Source: Actinomycetes bacterium (lineage in GTDB: Bacteria > Actinomycetota > Acidimicrobiia > Acidimicrobiales > Ilumatobacteraceae). Taken from it: a stretch of 64,000 nucleotides of DNA. The position numbers and the translations under genes are program-made. The notes beneath the pieces were generated by a model that made no database searches, had not been told where the DNA came from, and saw only the letters and a program-made list of their open reading frames with translations. This document shows, piece after piece, positions 24,588 to 34,100 of the stretch; position 1 is the first letter of the stretch; every line of letters begins with the position of its first letter. The stretch covers positions 1 through 64,000 of the forward strand of contig JANXUF010000125.1 of NCBI GenBank assembly GCA_025356335.1, in the 5' to 3' direction.

Positions 24588-25781
24588 ATGGCTTACACCG
24601 GGGGACGGATCATCCATGACGCCGACACGCACATCATGGAGCCGCCGAACTGGTTGATCGACCACGCTGACCCGGCATGGCGCAACCGCATGCCGAAGGT
24701 CTTCACAGAATCGCTCGCACCCGGTGAGGGTGAGGACCGATTCATCGCTCAAGCCCGACGCGACCACGGCGACGCCGCCTACCGGGCATCCGATGCCGGT
24801 CAGATCATGCTGCGCAAGAACTTCGCCGCCACAGGGTCGTTCCTGGCAGAGGATCGCTCCCGCGCCATCGACCTCATCGGTGTGCAGAGTCAGCTCATCT
24901 TCAACACCTTTACCAATGGGTTGCTCGCCAACGCCGAGCAGGGTGATCCGGCGTATGCAGCAGCGATGTCGCGGGCCCACAACCGGGCGATGATCGAGTT
25001 CTGCTCGGTCGACCGACGGATGTTGGCGGTCACCTATGTACCACTCGCGGACTTCAGCGATGCTGCAGTGATCGCCGGCGAGGCAGTCGAGGCAGGGGCG
25101 GCAGCGTTGATGATCGCCTCCGCCTGTCCTGCGAACCATTCCCCCAGCCACATCGCGCTGGACCCGGTCTGGGCGACGGCGCAGGATGCAGGGGTGCCGA
25201 TCGTCTTCCACGTCGGCGGCGGCGGCAGCCTCCTCAGTCCCCGCTACTTCGACAACGGGCTGCCGCCTGTTCCCGACTTTCATGGCGGTGCCGAGAACTT
25301 TCGCTCGATCGACTACATGGCGATCCCTTATCCGCCAATGCAGACCCTGTCGACGTTGCTCTTCGATGGCGTCCTCGATCGCTTCCCGCGGCTGAAATTC
25401 GGCGTTATCGAACAGGGCGCTTCGTGGCTGCCAGGCTGGATGCGCAATCTCGATGCCGCCTGGACGGCGTTCCGCAAGAACGAGGAGCGGTTGCAGGCGC
25501 TGCGGGCGTCGCCGAGCGACATCGTCCGTCAACAGATCCGGGTGACGCCGTACCCCCACGAGGACGCCGGCTGGATCATCGCCCAATCCGGCCCCGGGAC
25601 GTGCCTCTTCTCATCAGACTTCCCCCACGTCGAGGGGGGCCGCAACCCGCTGGCCCGGTTCGATGCCTCGCTCGGGTCCGTCGACGACGCCGGTCGTCGG
25701 GGGTTCTTCTTCGACAACTTCGTCGATCTGATGGGTGACGTCCTCGTTCGTCACGAACTACCCGTCTCGATTGCCGCCTGA
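24588..25781 (+). CDS. Amidohydrolase-2 family metal-dependent hydrolase
   Basis: A 397-aa TIM-barrel hydrolase of the amidohydrolase-2 family (ACMSD/gamma-resorcylate decarboxylase relatives). Metal-site candidates: HDADTHIMEP at the N-terminus (DxH-like), the conserved His in VIFHVGGGG, and the SSDFPHVEGG signature with the C-terminal Asp. Such enzymes hydrolyse or decarboxylate small carboxylic or aromatic compounds; the substrate here is not assignable. It is a single-gene unit with a probably leaderless mRNA. Confidence 0.85.
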   Translation: MAYTGGRIIHDADTHIMEPPNWLIDHADPAWRNRMPKVFTESLAPGEGEDRFIAQARRDHGDAAYRASDAGQIMLRKNFAATGSFLAEDRSRAIDLIGVQSQLIFNTFTNGLLANAEQGDPAYAAAMSRAHNRAMIEFCSVDRRMLAVTYVPLADFSDAAVIAGEAVEAGAAALMIASACPANHSPSHIALDPVWATAQDAGVPIVFHVGGGGSLLSPRYFDNGLPPVPDFHGGAENFRSIDYMAIPYPPMQTLSTLLFDGVLDRFPRLKFGVIEQGASWLPGWMRNLDAAWTAFRKNEERLQALRASPSDIVRQQIRVTPYPHEDAGWIIAQSGPGTCLFSSDFPHVEGGRNPLARFDASLGSVDDAGRRGFFFDNFVDLMGDVLVRHELPVSIAA

Positions 25782-25785
25782 CGTG

Positions 25786-25850
25786 CTGACGGCCGTGGCG
25801 TGCGGCGGCCAAGCCAACCCCACCCGCGCCGCTGAGCGGCCCGCCGTCAG
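25786..25850. terminator. Inverted repeat between convergent genes
   Basis: CTGACGGC (25786-25793) and GCCGTCAG (25843-25850) enclose a GC-rich 49-nt loop between the ends of two convergent genes. Inferred bidirectional terminator; no U tract. Confidence 0.35.
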
Positions 25851-25868
25851 ACCGGGGCGAGCGTCCGA

Positions 25869-26627
25869 TCAGATCGGGTCGATCGCCTGATTGCCGCCTG
25901 TCGACACGTTCTCCGTCCAGCGATTGCCGTCCCAATAGCGCAACTCGTAGCGGCGCGACGGATCGGTCATCCAGCCAGGTGCCGCCATCGCCGCTGCCGG
26001 GCGCATCGGTGCCTGTGCCGGGTACGGTGCCGACGCCGGCTGGGAATAGGTGTACTGCGGTGGCGGGGTCGAGCCGAGCGGCATTCCGGGCATCACACCG
26101 GGTGTCGGCTGGTGCGGCTGGGCGAACTTCTGCTGGTCGGTCGGCATGCCGTAGTTGGGCTGATAGTGAACGACTGGGCGTGACGGCACCAGTGATCCAG
26201 CGGCGATCAGTACGAAACCGACGATGGCCACCCAGAAGGCTGCGGACACGTCGCCGAGTCCGACGTGCAGATCGTGGATCGCCCCGTAGGTCAGGCCGAT
26301 CCCGACGAGACCGAGAACCACACCCAATGCCCGCCAATAGTTCTGGCTGCCGGACGGAACATTGGCGGCGATGGCGAAGAGTGCAGCCGCTGCCAGTGCA
26401 GCCCACGCGAGCCAACTGAAATACGCACCGCCGAGCCCGCCGGTGTTCGCCGCCGACAGCGCCGTGTGGATATCGCCGAACTTGGCGCTGTCGCCGCCGC
26501 CATCGTTCGCTGCCCATGGAAGGACGGTGAACGCCAGGATTCCGGCGATCGCACCGACGGCCAACACCACGAACCCCCCAACGGCAGTCTTGCTTTCGGG
26601 TGGTCTGGGTTGGCCGGGCATCGCCAT
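25869..26627 (-). CDS. Four-helix membrane protein with C-terminal DUF2510 domain
   Basis: A 252-aa protein: about four membrane helices in residues 15-150, a Pro/Gln/Tyr/Met-rich linker, and a C-terminal DUF2510 motif (APGWMTDPS...LRYWDGNRWTENV), a small Trp-rich domain frequent in actinobacterial membrane proteins and of unknown role. The start ATG 26627 is preceded by TACTGT at 7 nt. Neighbours give no functional clue. Confidence 0.8.
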   Translation of the reverse strand: MAMPGQPRPPESKTAVGGFVVLAVGAIAGILAFTVLPWAANDGGGDSAKFGDIHTALSAANTGGLGGAYFSWLAWAALAAAALFAIAANVPSGSQNYWRALGVVLGLVGIGLTYGAIHDLHVGLGDVSAAFWVAIVGFVLIAAGSLVPSRPVVHYQPNYGMPTDQQKFAQPHQPTPGVMPGMPLGSTPPPQYTYSQPASAPYPAQAPMRPAAAMAAPGWMTDPSRRYELRYWDGNRWTENVSTGGNQAIDPI

Positions 26628-26634
26628 ACGGCGA

Positions 26635-26640
26635 ACAGTA
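26635..26640 (-). promoter_or_regulatory. -10 box, leaderless start
   Basis: TACTGT on the minus strand, 7 nt before ATG 26627 of the DUF2510 gene, in a gap with no ribosome binding site. Confidence 0.4.
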
Positions 26641-26703
26641 GCACCGACGACGCAACCGGATCAGAACGAATCTCGGTCCGGAGCGGCTGGATTCAGCCCA
26701 ACT

Positions 26704-27495
26704 TCAGTGGATGCCGCGCAGTGCGAGCACTGCCGATCGCGGGTCGGTAGCCGTCACGAGAGTTTCCCCGACGAGGACCGCCTGATATCCGGCGTCATAG
26801 AGGCGTCGAGCGTCGTCGCCGTCCCGTACGCCGCTCTCGGCCACCTTGACGGCTGAGTCGGGGATCAGCGTTGCCAGCCGCTCGGCTCGCTCGCGGTCGA
26901 CCTGGAAGGTGACGAGATCACGCTGATTGACCCCGATCAACGTCGCCCCGGCTGCCAGCGCTGCCTCCAGTTCGGATTCGTCGTGCACCTCGACGAGCAC
27001 GTCGAGTCCGATGGCGACGGCGAGTCGGTGGAAGTCGAGGAGTTCGTCGCCCGAGAGGGCGGCGGCAATGAGCAGGACGCAATCAGCACCGATGATGCGG
27101 GTGTCGCACACGTCCTGGAGCGAGACGGTGAAGTCCTTGCGAATCACCGGCATCGTGCACGCCTCGCGAGCGTGCTGCAGATCGTCGATCGAGCCGCCGA
27201 AGAAGTCGACATCGGTGAGCACGCTCAGGCACGACGCCCCGCCAGACGCGTAGAGCGCTGCGAGCGCTGCCGCATCGAGGCTGATGTCCAGATCACCCTT
27301 CGACGGCGAGCGACGTTTGATCTCGCTGATGACCGCCAACCCGCTGGCGCTTGCCAGAGCGGCACGAAAGCCCCGGGTTGGCGGAGCCGCTGTCGCCTGG
27401 GCGATCAACGAGTCGACGGGGCGCCGATCTGACGCTGCCGCCCGGCGATGGGCGGCGAGAATGCGATCGAGGTAGGTCGTCACGGCAGTCAGCAT
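26704..27495 (-). CDS. trpC: Indole-3-glycerol phosphate synthase
   Basis: A 263-aa TIM barrel closing the indole ring. Catalytic Lys/Glu positions in ISEIKRRSPSKG, LSVLTDVDFFGG, VIRKDFTV, LLIAAALS, GVNQRDL and VAESGVRD are conserved. ATG 27495 (MLTAVTTYLDRIL) gives the family-typical start. It is isolated from trpF-trpB-trpA by about 3 kb of unrelated genes. Confidence 0.95.
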   Translation of the reverse strand: MLTAVTTYLDRILAAHRRAAASDRRPVDSLIAQATAAPPTRGFRAALASASGLAVISEIKRRSPSKGDLDISLDAAALAALYASGGASCLSVLTDVDFFGGSIDDLQHAREACTMPVIRKDFTVSLQDVCDTRIIGADCVLLIAAALSGDELLDFHRLAVAIGLDVLVEVHDESELEAALAAGATLIGVNQRDLVTFQVDRERAERLATLIPDSAVKVAESGVRDGDDARRLYDAGYQAVLVGETLVTATDPRSAVLALRGIH

Positions 27496-27606
27496 GCCGG
27501 GAAATGCAGCGGACGCGGCGGGCAGCATTGTTCACAGCGACCCAGCAGGATCGTGGGAGTGCTGCCCGCTCCGTCGGCTTCGACGGGCCTGGCAGGCCCG
27601 ATGCCG

Positions 27607-27909
27607 TCAGACGTTCTTGCCGCCGACGACGTTCAAGATCGTGATTTCCGGACGACCGGCGGCGATGGTCCTGAGTGACATCCCGACCGCCTTCATCGTG
27701 TCGGACGTGCCGTGAGCGTCGAAAGCGGCCTGATCGGCGTACTGCTCGTAGAACCACAGCAGCTCGGGGTTCGCCGGATCGGTGTGCAGAATGTAACGAA
27801 CAGTTCCCGCCTCGTCCTCGACGGCCGCCAACAGCGGTTGGAACGCGGCGATCGCCTCCTCGCTCTTGCCTTCCTGGATGGTGATCTTGGCGACGATGCC
27901 GATGGTCAT
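27607..27909 (-). CDS. Antibiotic-biosynthesis monooxygenase (ABM) fold protein
   Basis: A 100-aa dimeric ferredoxin-like fold protein. MTIGIVAKITIQEGKSEEA, LHTDPANPELLWFYEQY and the HGTSDTMKAVG segment are typical of YgiN/ABM quinol monooxygenase relatives. It follows a strong AAGGAG ribosome binding site 8 nt before ATG 27909. The reaction and substrate are unknown. It is divergent from the response regulator gene. Confidence 0.85.
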   Translation of the reverse strand: MTIGIVAKITIQEGKSEEAIAAFQPLLAAVEDEAGTVRYILHTDPANPELLWFYEQYADQAAFDAHGTSDTMKAVGMSLRTIAAGRPEITILNVVGGKNV

Positions 27910-28036
27910 GGTGATCTCTCCTTGTTGGCCGTTTGCAGCCTGCGTGGCGGCGACAGTTCTTCGTGGAAGCACGGGTGACGTCGAACGTAGCGGCGATGAT
28001 CGCCGGCGGGCGAGCCGTCGTGCAACGATGGGGGCG

Positions 28037-28726
28037 ATGACACCACGCGCTCCGGTCGAGCAGACGATCGTCGTGATCGAAGACGACGGCCACATCGCCG
28101 ATCTCGTCGGGCTGTATCTCCGTGAGGCCGGCTTTCGCGTGTTGCAGGCGCCCTCTGGCGAACGAGGGCTCGAACTCTTCGAACAACACCATCCGGTACT
28201 GGCGATCGTCGATGTCGGGCTGCCTGGCATCGACGGATTCGAGGTAGTTCGGCGCATCCGCCAGAGGTCGGCGACGCCTGTCCTCTTCTTGACCGCCCGC
28301 GACGGAGAGATCGATCGCGTACTGGGTCTCGAACTCGGCGCCGACGACTACGTCACGAAGCCGTTCAGCCCGCGTGAACTCGTCGCCAGGGTCAAAGCGA
28401 TCCTGCGTCGTGGCCAGCCGGTTGCGAACGCCGCGTCGACGACGATCCTGATCGGCGAGGGGATCACCATCGACACGGCTCGACGAGAAGCACGCGCCGC
28501 CGACAGCGCAGTGGCGCTGGCGACCAAGGAATTCGACCTGCTCGCCCATTTCGCCAACAACATGGGTATCGCCCTGACCCGACAGCAGCTGCTCGACGCC
28601 GTGTGGGGGCTGGACTTCTTTGGCGATGATCGCACGGTCGACGTCCACGTCCGCCAGCTCCGCAAGAAGCTCGGTGACGGTCTGCCGCTGGCCACCGTAT
28701 GGGGCATCGGCTACCGGCTCGGTTAG
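28037..28726 (+). CDS. OmpR/PhoB-family response regulator
   Basis: A 229-aa regulator: receiver domain with acidic pair IEDDG, phospho-acceptor Asp in AIVDVGLPGIDG, FLTARD and Lys in DDYVTKPFSP; C-terminal winged helix with TKEFDLLAHF and RTVDVHVRQLRKKLG. ATG 28037 follows GGGGG; ATG 28028 is an alternative. The partner kinase is encoded 107 nt downstream. Target genes are unknown. Confidence 0.94.
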   Translation: MTPRAPVEQTIVVIEDDGHIADLVGLYLREAGFRVLQAPSGERGLELFEQHHPVLAIVDVGLPGIDGFEVVRRIRQRSATPVLFLTARDGEIDRVLGLELGADDYVTKPFSPRELVARVKAILRRGQPVANAASTTILIGEGITIDTARREARAADSAVALATKEFDLLAHFANNMGIALTRQQLLDAVWGLDFFGDDRTVDVHVRQLRKKLGDGLPLATVWGIGYRLG

Positions 28727-28833
28727 CTCACCAACGTGACTCGCAACCGTTCGAAGCGAACGCTCATCCCCAACCCTCGCCCGTGCGGTGGGTCCATCAC
28801 AGATCCTTCACAACTCTCGACCAGGGTGAGCCG

Positions 28834-30228
28834 ATGACGCGGCGGTTCATCATGGCGATGCTCGGCATCGTCGTGATCACCTTACTGATCGCCGGTGCCG
28901 GCACCATCGCCATCTCGCAGCTGCGCGCCAGGCGAACGACGGAGAAGATCCTCAGGCAGCAGACGATCTCCGTGCTCGCCGGCATCACCGACACCGCAGA
29001 CCCGGCGAACCCCAGCGCGACCGATCCGACACCTGCTGCGACGGCACTGACGCAGAAGGTCAACAATCTGCGCAAAGTGAAGGACGCGCTGCATCTCGAC
29101 GACATCGCCGTCGTGCTCGTCAATCGTAACAACGTCGCTACCGGCGATCCACTGCCTGCAAATTTGACCGTCGCCGAACTCCCGTTCAAACAGTTGCGCG
29201 CCGGCAAGATCGTCACCGGCGTCCGCACCGGGGTCGCCTACGCGATTGGTGCGGTGCCTCTCGGCATCGGCGGGCGCGGCCTGGCTGTCCTCATCACCAC
29301 CCGCAGGATCGAGTCCGGTGCCGGTGCGGCCATCAGCTGGTTCCTGATCGCCAGTGTCATTGCTCTCGCCATCGCTGCATTGGTGGCATGGTGGCTCGGC
29401 AGTCGGCTGGCGAAACCGGTGCGCGACGCGAGCCTTGCCGCCCATCGGATCGCCTCCGGGGAATTCGACACCCGTCTGGCAGAGCCTCCGCCCCACGAAA
29501 CCGATGAGGTCGCCGATCTCGCTCGGTCGGTGAACGCGATGGCAGCGGGACTGCAACGATCGAAGCGTCTCGAACAGCAATTTCTCCTTTCCGTGTCGCA
29601 CGATCTGCGAACGCCGTTGACATCGATCCGCGGATATGCCGAAGCGATCAACGACGGAGCGGGTGACCCGAGAGCACACGCCGGAGTGATTCTCAGCGAG
29701 TCGAAACGACTCGAACGGCTCGTCGCCGACCTGCTGGATCTCGCCAAGTTGCAGGCCCACAGCTTCACGTTGGCATCCGAGCCCCTCGACCTCAGCAGCA
29801 GCGTCAGCACCAGCGCCGCCGGTTTCCTGCCAGACGCCGGCGAACGCGGCATCGAACTCGTCGTGATGGCGACGGCACCGGGGATGATCACCGCAGATCC
29901 GGATCGCTTGGCGCAGGTGATCGCCAACGTCATCGAAAACGCCCTCAAGTACGCCAGGACGAGGATCGTCGTCGGCACGGCGATGGCCGATCGATCCGCC
30001 ACCCTCTTCGTCGATGACGACGGTCCGGGGATCGCCGCTGTCGACCTGCCGCACGTCTTCGAACGCCTCTACGTCGCACGCCACGAGCCGCCGCGAGCAG
30101 AGAACAGCTCGGGCCTCGGCCTGGCGATCGTGCGGGAGTTGGTGACCTCGATGGGGGGGAACGTCAGCGCCGGCTCGGCACCGGGCGGCGGGGCACGGAT
30201 CGCCGTCACGTTCCCACGAGCAGTCTGA
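28834..30228 (+). CDS. Sensor histidine kinase (partner of the upstream regulator)
   Basis: A 464-aa kinase: membrane helix 1 near residues 6-26, extracytoplasmic domain of about 130 residues, helix 2 near 165-185, HAMP, HisKA with SVSHDLRTPLTSIRGYAEA, and an ATPase domain with NVIENALKYA, DDDGPGI and SSGLGLAIVRELV. ATG 28834 follows AGGGTGAG. Architecture matches BaeS/TcrY-like kinases. The ligand is unknown. Confidence 0.93.
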   Translation: MTRRFIMAMLGIVVITLLIAGAGTIAISQLRARRTTEKILRQQTISVLAGITDTADPANPSATDPTPAATALTQKVNNLRKVKDALHLDDIAVVLVNRNNVATGDPLPANLTVAELPFKQLRAGKIVTGVRTGVAYAIGAVPLGIGGRGLAVLITTRRIESGAGAAISWFLIASVIALAIAALVAWWLGSRLAKPVRDASLAAHRIASGEFDTRLAEPPPHETDEVADLARSVNAMAAGLQRSKRLEQQFLLSVSHDLRTPLTSIRGYAEAINDGAGDPRAHAGVILSESKRLERLVADLLDLAKLQAHSFTLASEPLDLSSSVSTSAAGFLPDAGERGIELVVMATAPGMITADPDRLAQVIANVIENALKYARTRIVVGTAMADRSATLFVDDDGPGIAAVDLPHVFERLYVARHEPPRAENSSGLGLAIVRELVTSMGGNVSAGSAPGGGARIAVTFPRAV

Positions 30229-30345
30229 CCGACCGACCTGCCAGACCCGCCAGACTGTCCGACCTGCCCGGCTGGCGGACCTGCCCGACCTGAGCGGCTG
30301 GCGGACCTGCCCGACCTGCCCGGCTGCCCGACCTGCCGGCGATCG
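30229..30345. repeat. GC-rich tandem repeat after the kinase gene
   Basis: Two near-identical 26-bp copies beginning GGCTGGCGGACCTGCCCGAC at 30270 and 30296, with flanking partial copies built from the words GACCTGCC and GGCTG. It occupies the spacer between the convergent kinase and DsbA-like genes. No coding frame is convincing. Confidence 0.8.
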
Positions 30346-30385
30346 CCTGCTGTGCGATCTGAACCGCCGGCGTCTGGGCTGGAAG

Positions 30386-31024
30386 TCAGGTGAAGTCGAG
30401 GGCCGCCCGGTTGGAGCGCTTGAGTTCGGACATCGAACTCGTCGTGGCAATGACCTCGATCGCCTCCCAGAGCTTGACGGCATCCTCGCCGCGTGGTGCT
30501 TTGGAGATGACAGGCCCGAAGAAGCTGTTCTCGCTCGCGTCGCCGGGGTGGAACGTCAGGATCGGCGTGCCGACATCTTTGCCCGTTCGTGCGAGAGCGA
30601 GATCGGTCTCCGAGCGCAGCAACGTGTCCCACGACTCGTCGTCGACGTTCTCGGCGAGACCGGTCGGCAACCGCGCCGCCGCCAATGCCTCTGCGGCGAA
30701 CGCCGCCGGATCAGCGCGAGCCTCGTCGCGACGCCTATCGACATGCAGCCGGGTTCCGAGTTCGGTGTACAGACGGGCAACCGCATCGTTCCCATGTGCC
30801 GCCTGCACCGCCGCCATGACGCGTAGCTGCACGTGCGTCGACCTGTGGACTGCCCGATAGTCGGGCGTGTACGCCTCGTCGGTGCGATGCTCGTTGAGGA
30901 ACGTCAGCGAGATGAAACGCCACGTGACGTCGTAGTTCCGCAGCCGGCAGACTTCGGCCACCCAACGCGATGTGATCCAGGCGAACGGGCAACCAGGGTC
31001 GAGGAAGAACTCGAGATCAGCCAT
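30386..31024 (-). CDS. DsbA-family mycothiol-dependent nitroreductase-like protein
   Basis: A 212-aa thioredoxin-fold protein related to Mycobacterium Rv2466c. Residues 5-25, LEFFLDPGCPFAWITSRW, match the Rv2466c active-site region, but the usual CPWC is CPFA, leaving only Cys12. A helical insertion (about 60-130) and the cis-Pro loop GTPILTFHPGD follow. With one Cys, a monothiol reaction with mycothiol (MSH) is likely. A TAGTGT box 7 nt before ATG 31024 suggests a leaderless mRNA. Confidence 0.85.
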   Translation of the reverse strand: MADLEFFLDPGCPFAWITSRWVAEVCRLRNYDVTWRFISLTFLNEHRTDEAYTPDYRAVHRSTHVQLRVMAAVQAAHGNDAVARLYTELGTRLHVDRRRDEARADPAAFAAEALAAARLPTGLAENVDDESWDTLLRSETDLALARTGKDVGTPILTFHPGDASENSFFGPVISKAPRGEDAVKLWEAIEVIATTSSMSELKRSNRAALDFT

Positions 31025-31031
31025 CCACCGG

Positions 31032-31037
31032 ACACTA
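31032..31037 (-). promoter_or_regulatory. -10 box, leaderless start
   Basis: TAGTGT on the minus strand lies 7 nt before ATG 31024 of the DsbA-like gene. Confidence 0.4.
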
Positions 31038-31108
31038 TCGGTACGACGGATGAAGCGCGTCGGCGCAGCTCACGGCACCGCCGCACGCTGCCCCGACGGG
31101 CCGTCGGA

Positions 31109-34100
31109 TCAGACCCTGGCGATCTCGCGCTCTTCGAAGGTCTCGATGAGGTCGCCCTCTTTGAGATCCTGGAAGTCCGACAGGCCGATTCCGCACTCGA
31201 AACCCTCACGGACCTCACGGGCATCGTCCTTGAAGCGGCGCAACGATTGGATCGTGCCCTTCCAGATGATGGTGCCCTCACGGAGGAAGCGGACCTTGGA
31301 GTTGCGGGTGATGACACCGGATCGCACATAGCAACCGGCGATCCCACCGAGTTTGGGAACACGGAAGATCTCGCGGACCTCGGCCTCGCCGGTGACCACT
31401 TCCTCGTACTCCGGCTGCAACATGCCGAGCATCGCTTTTTCGATGTCTTCGAGCAGCTTGTAGATGATCTCGTACAGGCGGATTTCGACGTGCTCCGCCT
31501 CCGCCAGTTCCCGGACCTTGCGGTCAGGTCGGACGTTGAAGCCGAGGATCGTGGCGTTCGACGACGACGCCAGCATGACGTCGTTCTCGGTGATGCCACC
31601 GACGCCACGCTGGACGAATGCCAGCTTGACCTCGTCACGTTCGAGCTTGCGCAGGCTCTCGGTGACGGCTTCGAGCGAACCGTGGACGTCGGCCTTGAGG
31701 ACCAGATTGAGCGTGGCGATCTCACCCTTCTGGATCTGTTCGAAGATCGATTCGAGCTTCACACCGTGCTGGACGCGGGCGTCCCCACGCTGGTGGGCGA
31801 GGCGCAGGCGTTGCTCACGAGCTTCAGCGACCGTACGCGCTGTCTTCTCGTTCGGGGCGACGCGGAACTCGTCACCTGACTGCGGTACCGCCGACAGACC
31901 GAGCACCTGGACCGGTGTGGAGGGGCCTGCCTCTTTGACTTGCTGGCCCTGATCGTTGATCAGGGCGCGGACCTTGCCCCACGCAGCTCCGGCGACGACC
32001 GGGTCACCGACGCGGAGCGTGCCCTTGTCGACGAGCACCGTCGCAACCGGACCACGACCCGTGTCGAGGTTCGATTCGAGGACGATGCCCTTGGCCCGGC
32101 CTTCGGGGTTGGCGGTCAGTTCTTCGAGTTCGGCAACAGCGACGAGCTGTTCGAGCAGGTCGTCGACGCCGAGGTTCTGCGCAGCTGACATCTCGACGAC
32201 GATCGTGTCGCCGCCCCACGACTCGGGGACCAGCAACTGCTCGGCCAACTGCGCCATCACGCGCTGCGGGTCGGCGTTGTCCTTGTCGATCTTGTTGAGC
32301 GCCACGACGATCGGAACGTCGGCCGCCCGAGCGTGGTTGATCGCCTCGATCGTCTGTGGCATGACGCCGTCATCGGCGGCGACCATCAACACGACGATGT
32401 CCGTCACCTGCGCACCACGGGCACGCATCTTCGTGAAGGCGGCGTGGCCAGGGGTGTCGATGAAGGTCACTTCGCCACCGTTATCGGTCTTGACCTTGTA
32501 GGCACCGATGTGCTGCGTGATGCCACCAGCCTCACCGGAGACCACATTGGCATGACGGATCTTGTCGAGCAGCGTCGTTTTGCCATGGTCGACGTGACCC
32601 ATGACGGTGATGACCGGTGGGCGGAACTGCTGCTTGTCCGGATCGTCGTCGTCATCGTCGTTGAACAGTGCCTGGAGCTCCATCTCTTCCTGCTGACCAG
32701 GCTCGACGAGGAGGATGTCGGCGCCGATTTCGAGGGCGAACAACTCCATCTGCTCGTCCGTCAGCGCAGCGGTCGCCGTGACCATTTCGCCGTTCTGGAA
32801 CAGGAAACGGACGACGTCGGCAGCCGTTCGGTTCAGCTTCGGGGCGAACTCCTGCGAGGACGAACCCTTCTCGACGACGAGCGTGCCTTCGGGGACCGGA
32901 GCACCGGATGCCGAATAGTTCGAGTGCAGTGTCGGCTGCAGATCATCCATGTTGCGACGACGCCGACGACCACCCTTCTTCGGGGCGCGACGCTGGCCGT
33001 TCGGCCGGCCGCCACCGCCAGGACGGCCGCCACCACCGGGGCCACCGCCACCGGGCCCACCGGGACGGGCACCGCCGGGGCCGGCGCCAGGGCCACCGGG
33101 GCCACCGGGACGGGCACCGGCAAAACCGGGACGAGCGCCACCGGGACCACCAGGCCCACCGGGACGAGCACCGGCAAAACCGGGACGAGCGGCACCGGGA
33201 CCGCCGGGACGGGCACCAGCGCCACCAGGCCCGGTGCGAGGGCCGCCAGGACCAGCCGGGCGGCCGGCTGGGCCACCGGCTCCGGCATATCCGCCGGGAC
33301 GCGCCGGGGCACCACGGCCACCTGGGGGCGGCGGAATCGGGCGGCCGGAAGCCGACATCGGTCGAGCGGCACCGGGAGGAGGAGGGATCGGGCGGCCACC
33401 ACTGGACGTCGCGCCCAACGGCGGCCGCTGCGCGCTTGCAGGCGGAGATGGGCGCGTCGAAGGTGCCTGCGGTGCAGACGCCGGCGGCGTCGTCGGGCGT
33501 GGGGTCAGGGCTCGGGCCGGCAGCGTCGGTGCAGGCCGTTGCTGCTCGGCGGACGGCGTCGGAGTCGGCGCGCTCCGGCTGGAGATGAAACGACTGTCAC
33601 CCCCGCTGGGGGCGGTCGGTGCTGTCGGTCCACCGGCGGGTGTCGGCGCCGCAGCCGGCGCCGCTTCCTGCGCGGTGACCGGCCGTGTCGACGGAGCAAC
33701 GGGTGGTCGCGGAAGGGGCGCCGGGGTCGAGGACGTGATCGTCGTTGGCGGCGTCGCCGTCGGCCGTTGCGACCCATCGCCGGACCGAGTTGCCGGTGGA
33801 GCCGGCGCGGCGGCAGGTGTCGACGTCGACGGAGCCGGCGCAACAGCAGCAGCCGACGGCGCAACGGCCGACGGCGCAACAGCAGCAGCCGACGGCGTCG
33901 GTGTGACCGCCGGATTGGATCTGATCGGCAGTGCCGGGGCAGACGATGCCGGGGTGACAGGCGATGCCGAAGTGACAGGCGATGCCGAAGTGACAGACGA
34001 TGCCGAAGTGACGGACGATTCCGGGGGAACGGCCGTCCGGCTCGTGTCGGGTGCGACCCGAGCAGCGGCCGGTGCTGCTGGCACCTGGGCGACCACCGGT

